Source: Myxococcales bacterium
Lineage (GTDB): Bacteria > Myxococcota > B64-G9
Direction: 5' to 3'
Assembly: GCA_012798435.1 (NCBI GenBank)
Contig: JAAZNF010000092.1
Span: 62,001 to 126,000, forward strand
DNA: 64,000 nucleotides
Below the pieces are notes generated by a model. It searched no databases. It was not told where the DNA came from and was given only the letters and a program-made list of their open reading frames with translations. The position numbers and the translations under genes were made by a program. Shown piece after piece: positions 62,016 through 64,000 of this stretch. How positions within the stretch are numbered: the first letter of the stretch is position 1; each line of letters opens with the position of its first letter.

Positions 62016-63026
62016 TCACAGGAGGATGGGGATGCCCGGGTGGGGGCGCCGCTCGACGGTCTCGAAAGCCGTCCCGCGATGGCAACTCAGCGCGCGCAAT
62101 TCGTTCCCCCGGCGGTCCAGGACGCGAAGGTGCAGGTCGGCCAGCCCGGTGTTGTGGCAGTACAGACGCGCGCCGGGCGGATCGAGGTAGGTGACGCCGG
62201 CAAAGGCGCCGCGTTCGGCCGAAACGCGCCCCTGCACCCGCAGCGACCCGTTGTCGAGCTCGAACTCCCAGGCCTCCGGCCGGTAGCGGCTGCGGTTGAA
62301 AAAGCACTGCCGGACGCTGGCGAAACGGTGCCAGGTGCCGTCGAGGCGCAGAAAGAAAAGCAAGATGTGCGGGATGCGCAGCGGCCCCGCCTGGATCTCG
62401 CTGTGCAACCCCTCGAAGACGGCGTCGGGAGCTTCGGCGAAGTCGCCCGCGTTGCACCAGGCCCAGCGAAGAGCGTGTCGGCTGCCCCACAGGTGGGATT
62501 GCTGGCCGGGGGCGTCTCGTAAAAGGAGGCGGCGACCCTCGACGGTGATCTCTCCGGAAAAGCGCGCCAGCGGGTTCGGCGACAGGACCTTGGTCTTGGG
62601 GAAACCGGCGCGGTACATGGCCCGGACGGGGAAGTGCAGCAGCGGCTCACAGTCGGGTTCGAAGCGAAGATCCCAGGCCAGGCGCGGGCCATCGGGGCCG
62701 GTGCCGGCGTGACCGCGGCAGCTTTGGGAGTCGAGGCGGCTGTCCTGGATGCGGATCTCGAAGGGGGCCGCGTTGGATTGCAGGGCCCGGATGGGGAAGG
62801 TGTCCTTGGCGGCCATGTGCTGGCCCGGGCGGCGGGGATCGGAGCACACCGCCCACACCTCGCAGCGCGCGTCCCCGATCCCGGGGAGGGGCGCGGTGAG
62901 CGTGTAGCGTAGCCAGGCACTGATGCCCGTAGCCGGGTCGTGGAGCTTGAGGAAGTACACCTCGTAGTGCCCGGCTCCGCCGTCCCAGCGCAGCCGGTTG
63001 AGCTCGTCGAGCGTCTCGGTGTTCAC
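62016..63026 (-). CDS. CrtC/tocopherol-cyclase-like (AttH-type) protein, tentative
   Basis: 336 residues from the GTG at 63026 (GGGGAGGTG just upstream). It appears all-beta; a block near 155-215 (PLARFSGEITVEGRRL then SHLWGSRHALRWAWC) resembles the GH-xxWG-xxW core of the hydroxyneurosporene synthase/AttH/tocopherol cyclase superfamily, which act as hydratases or cyclases on lipids. There is no signal peptide, so it is probably cytoplasmic. The superfamily assignment rests on this block only; enzyme activity is not claimed. A TATACT -10 (minus strand, 63072-63067) lies upstream. Confidence 0.55.
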   Translation of the reverse strand: MNTETLDELNRLRWDGGAGHYEVYFLKLHDPATGISAWLRYTLTAPLPGIGDARCEVWAVCSDPRRPGQHMAAKDTFPIRALQSNAAPFEIRIQDSRLDSQSCRGHAGTGPDGPRLAWDLRFEPDCEPLLHFPVRAMYRAGFPKTKVLSPNPLARFSGEITVEGRRLLLRDAPGQQSHLWGSRHALRWAWCNAGDFAEAPDAVFEGLHSEIQAGPLRIPHILLFFLRLDGTWHRFASVRQCFFNRSRYRPEAWEFELDNGSLRVQGRVSAERGAFAGVTYLDPPGARLYCHNTGLADLHLRVLDRRGNELRALSCHRGTAFETVERRPHPGIPILL

Positions 63027-63092
63027 GCCACCTCCCCAGAGCACTGAACGAAGATACCCCGACCAAAGTATAAAAGCCAGCGACAAAGGAGA

Positions 63093-63204
63093 CCTGGCGC
63101 GCCGCCTACGGGTAGCCGGAGGCGCGGCTGCCTACCGGCGAGTCCCCTTAGTTGCTCGCCGCAGAGCCGGCTCCGCTACATAGAGGACTCGCCTGGCGCG
63201 CCGC
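63093..63204. repeat. Structured intergenic block with direct and inverted repeats
   Basis: A 13-bp direct repeat CCTGGCGCGCCGC (63093-63105 and 63192-63204) frames a segment with a 9-bp inverted pair GGCGAGTCC (63137-63145) and GGACTCGCC (63185-63193), plus a smaller GGTAG/CTACC stem inside. It is not coding; it could be a transcript structure or a repeat element. Lies in the 255-bp gap 63027-63281. Confidence 0.5.
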
Positions 63205-63281
63205 GTAGATGCGAGGGCGGCGAACTATCTTTGCTTTTGGGTTATCGGTGGAGTTTTGGCCCGTATCCGCCGCGCGAGCAC

Positions 63282-64000
63282 TCACTCGCCGGCCTTGCGG
63301 TCCTCTTCCTTTTGCAGGTCGGTGGCGGCGTCGTCGGCGCGTTTGCGGATTTCGTCGTCCGTGGGGGCGGGCGCCGGTTCCGGGGTGGGCGCGGGGGTCG
63401 GTGCGGGTTTTACCTCGGGCGAGCCGCCCTCGAGCTTGCGCAGCCGCTCCTCGAGGTCCTGGATGCGCTTGTCTTGTTCGTCATCCGACACCCCGAACAG
63501 GAAGCCGAAGCCGAAGCCGTAGGTGAAGTAGGCGATGTCGACCTTCTCGCAGGAATCCTCGAAGCCGATCAGGAAGCGGGTGTAGTTCACCTCCGGACGG
63601 ATGTACCAGCGCTTGCCGCCGAAGGAGACCCCCAGCGTCGCCCCGAACCCCGCGGTGTGGATGTTGGCCTCCTCCTCGTCGGAGCCGCCACTCTCGACCT
63701 CGAGGTTCCAGCCGCTGACCTCGCCCCGGACGTTGCCGTAGATGGCGAAGTGCTCGCCGACCTTGAAGGTGAAGAGCAGCGGCAGAGTGAGCCCGTACTG
63801 GCCGAAGACGATGAAGGGGCGCGAGTAGTAGATGCCCGGGGCGATGGCCATGCTGAAGGCCGGGGTGTTCACGAAGCGCCACTTGAAGTCGCCTTCGATA
63901 CCGAGGAAGAAGAGCTTGAAGCCGATGTCGGTGTTGTCGCCCAGGCCGAAGCGCATCAGGATGTCCGGCAAGGGGTTGGGCAAGGTGCCGGAGAAGTCCT
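63282..64000 (-). CDS. Predicted outer-membrane protein (5' end outside window)
   Basis: About 239 residues are visible and the frame stays open to the edge, so the start is missing; the TTG at 63983 is not the true start. The chain is beta-rich (SMAIAPGIYYSRPFIVFGQYGLTLPLLFTF, FGATLGVSFGGKRWYIRPEVNYTRFLIG), like a small barrel. A coiled-coil segment (DKRIQDLEERLRKLEGG) and a Pro/Thr tail end in Asp/Lys/Glu-rich residues, so it probably has a periplasmic extension. Function unknown. Confidence 0.6.
   Translation of the reverse strand, partial: DFSGTLPNPLPDILMRFGLGDNTDIGFKLFFLGIEGDFKWRFVNTPAFSMAIAPGIYYSRPFIVFGQYGLTLPLLFTFKVGEHFAIYGNVRGEVSGWNLEVESGGSDEEEANIHTAGFGATLGVSFGGKRWYIRPEVNYTRFLIGFEDSCEKVDIAYFTYGFGFGFLFGVSDDEQDKRIQDLEERLRKLEGGSPEVKPAPTPAPTPEPAPAPTDDEIRKRADDAATDLQKEEDRKAGE

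Overview
The window is a 64 kb piece of a high-GC, Gram-negative bacterial chromosome. Its many lipoproteins with lipoboxes, multiheme c-type cytochromes, cysteine-rich and FG-GAP/IPT surface proteins, and system II cytochrome c maturation suggest the former Deltaproteobacteria (Myxococcota or a relative). That placement is inferred from gene content only. I saw no rRNA, tRNA, CRISPR array, phage or insertion sequence. Coding density is high, and many long opposite-strand reading frames are GC-driven shadows.

Layout. 1-2605 (minus): a tetraheme cytochrome followed by resB and ccsA, which runs off the left edge. 2638-5674 (minus): a polytopic membrane protein of unknown function and a class I aminotransferase. 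5866-20941 (plus): a run of fourteen genes plus a possible 26-codon ORF, mostly with overlapping stops and starts. It starts at an ArsR-type repressor with a palindrome inside its own promoter. It continues with a metal permease of the SO_0444/DUF318 type, two DGC-domain zinc-binding proteins, a small membrane protein, a redox thioredoxin, CcdA, a CxC thioredoxin-like lipoprotein, a complete TolC-MFP-RND efflux pump, an FmdE-family protein, a TauE exporter, an outer-membrane porin and an octaheme cytochrome fused to a membrane domain. This is the best candidate in the window for an undescribed system: metal- or metalloid-responsive thiol chemistry, export and electron transfer in one transcription unit. 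21016-27395 (plus): a UbiA prenyltransferase, a giant IPT/Kelch lipoprotein and a small outer-membrane protein.

27480-33139 (plus): an M3 oligopeptidase lipoprotein, then metK-ahcY (activated methyl cycle) and uppP. 33150-40805: a TGS-kinase fusion divergent from a ThDP enzyme with altered metal-site residues, an odd His/Asp-rich lipoprotein, and a four-gene ABC-2 exporter. 40819-49681 (minus): site-2 protease, lolA, rimO, an MBL/beta-CASP nuclease-like protein, an SDR that has lost its Tyr/Lys pair, ugd, an acetyl-CoA hydrolase/transferase and a MORN lipoprotein. 49840-64000: a 14-repeat FG-GAP lipoprotein, an alpha-galactosidase-like GH36 lipoprotein, HAD, PilZ, a putative RHH protein, a thiolase, and several small outer-membrane or cysteine-rich exported proteins, ending in a protein cut by the right edge.

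Regulation. Several promoters read clearly as TTGACA-like -35 boxes with 16-17 bp spacers. Five genes (21016, 34820, 37318, 49840, 56261) have a -10-like hexamer ending exactly 6-7 nt before the start codon and no Shine-Dalgarno, so they are probably leaderless. Most other starts have good AAGGAG-type ribosome binding sites.
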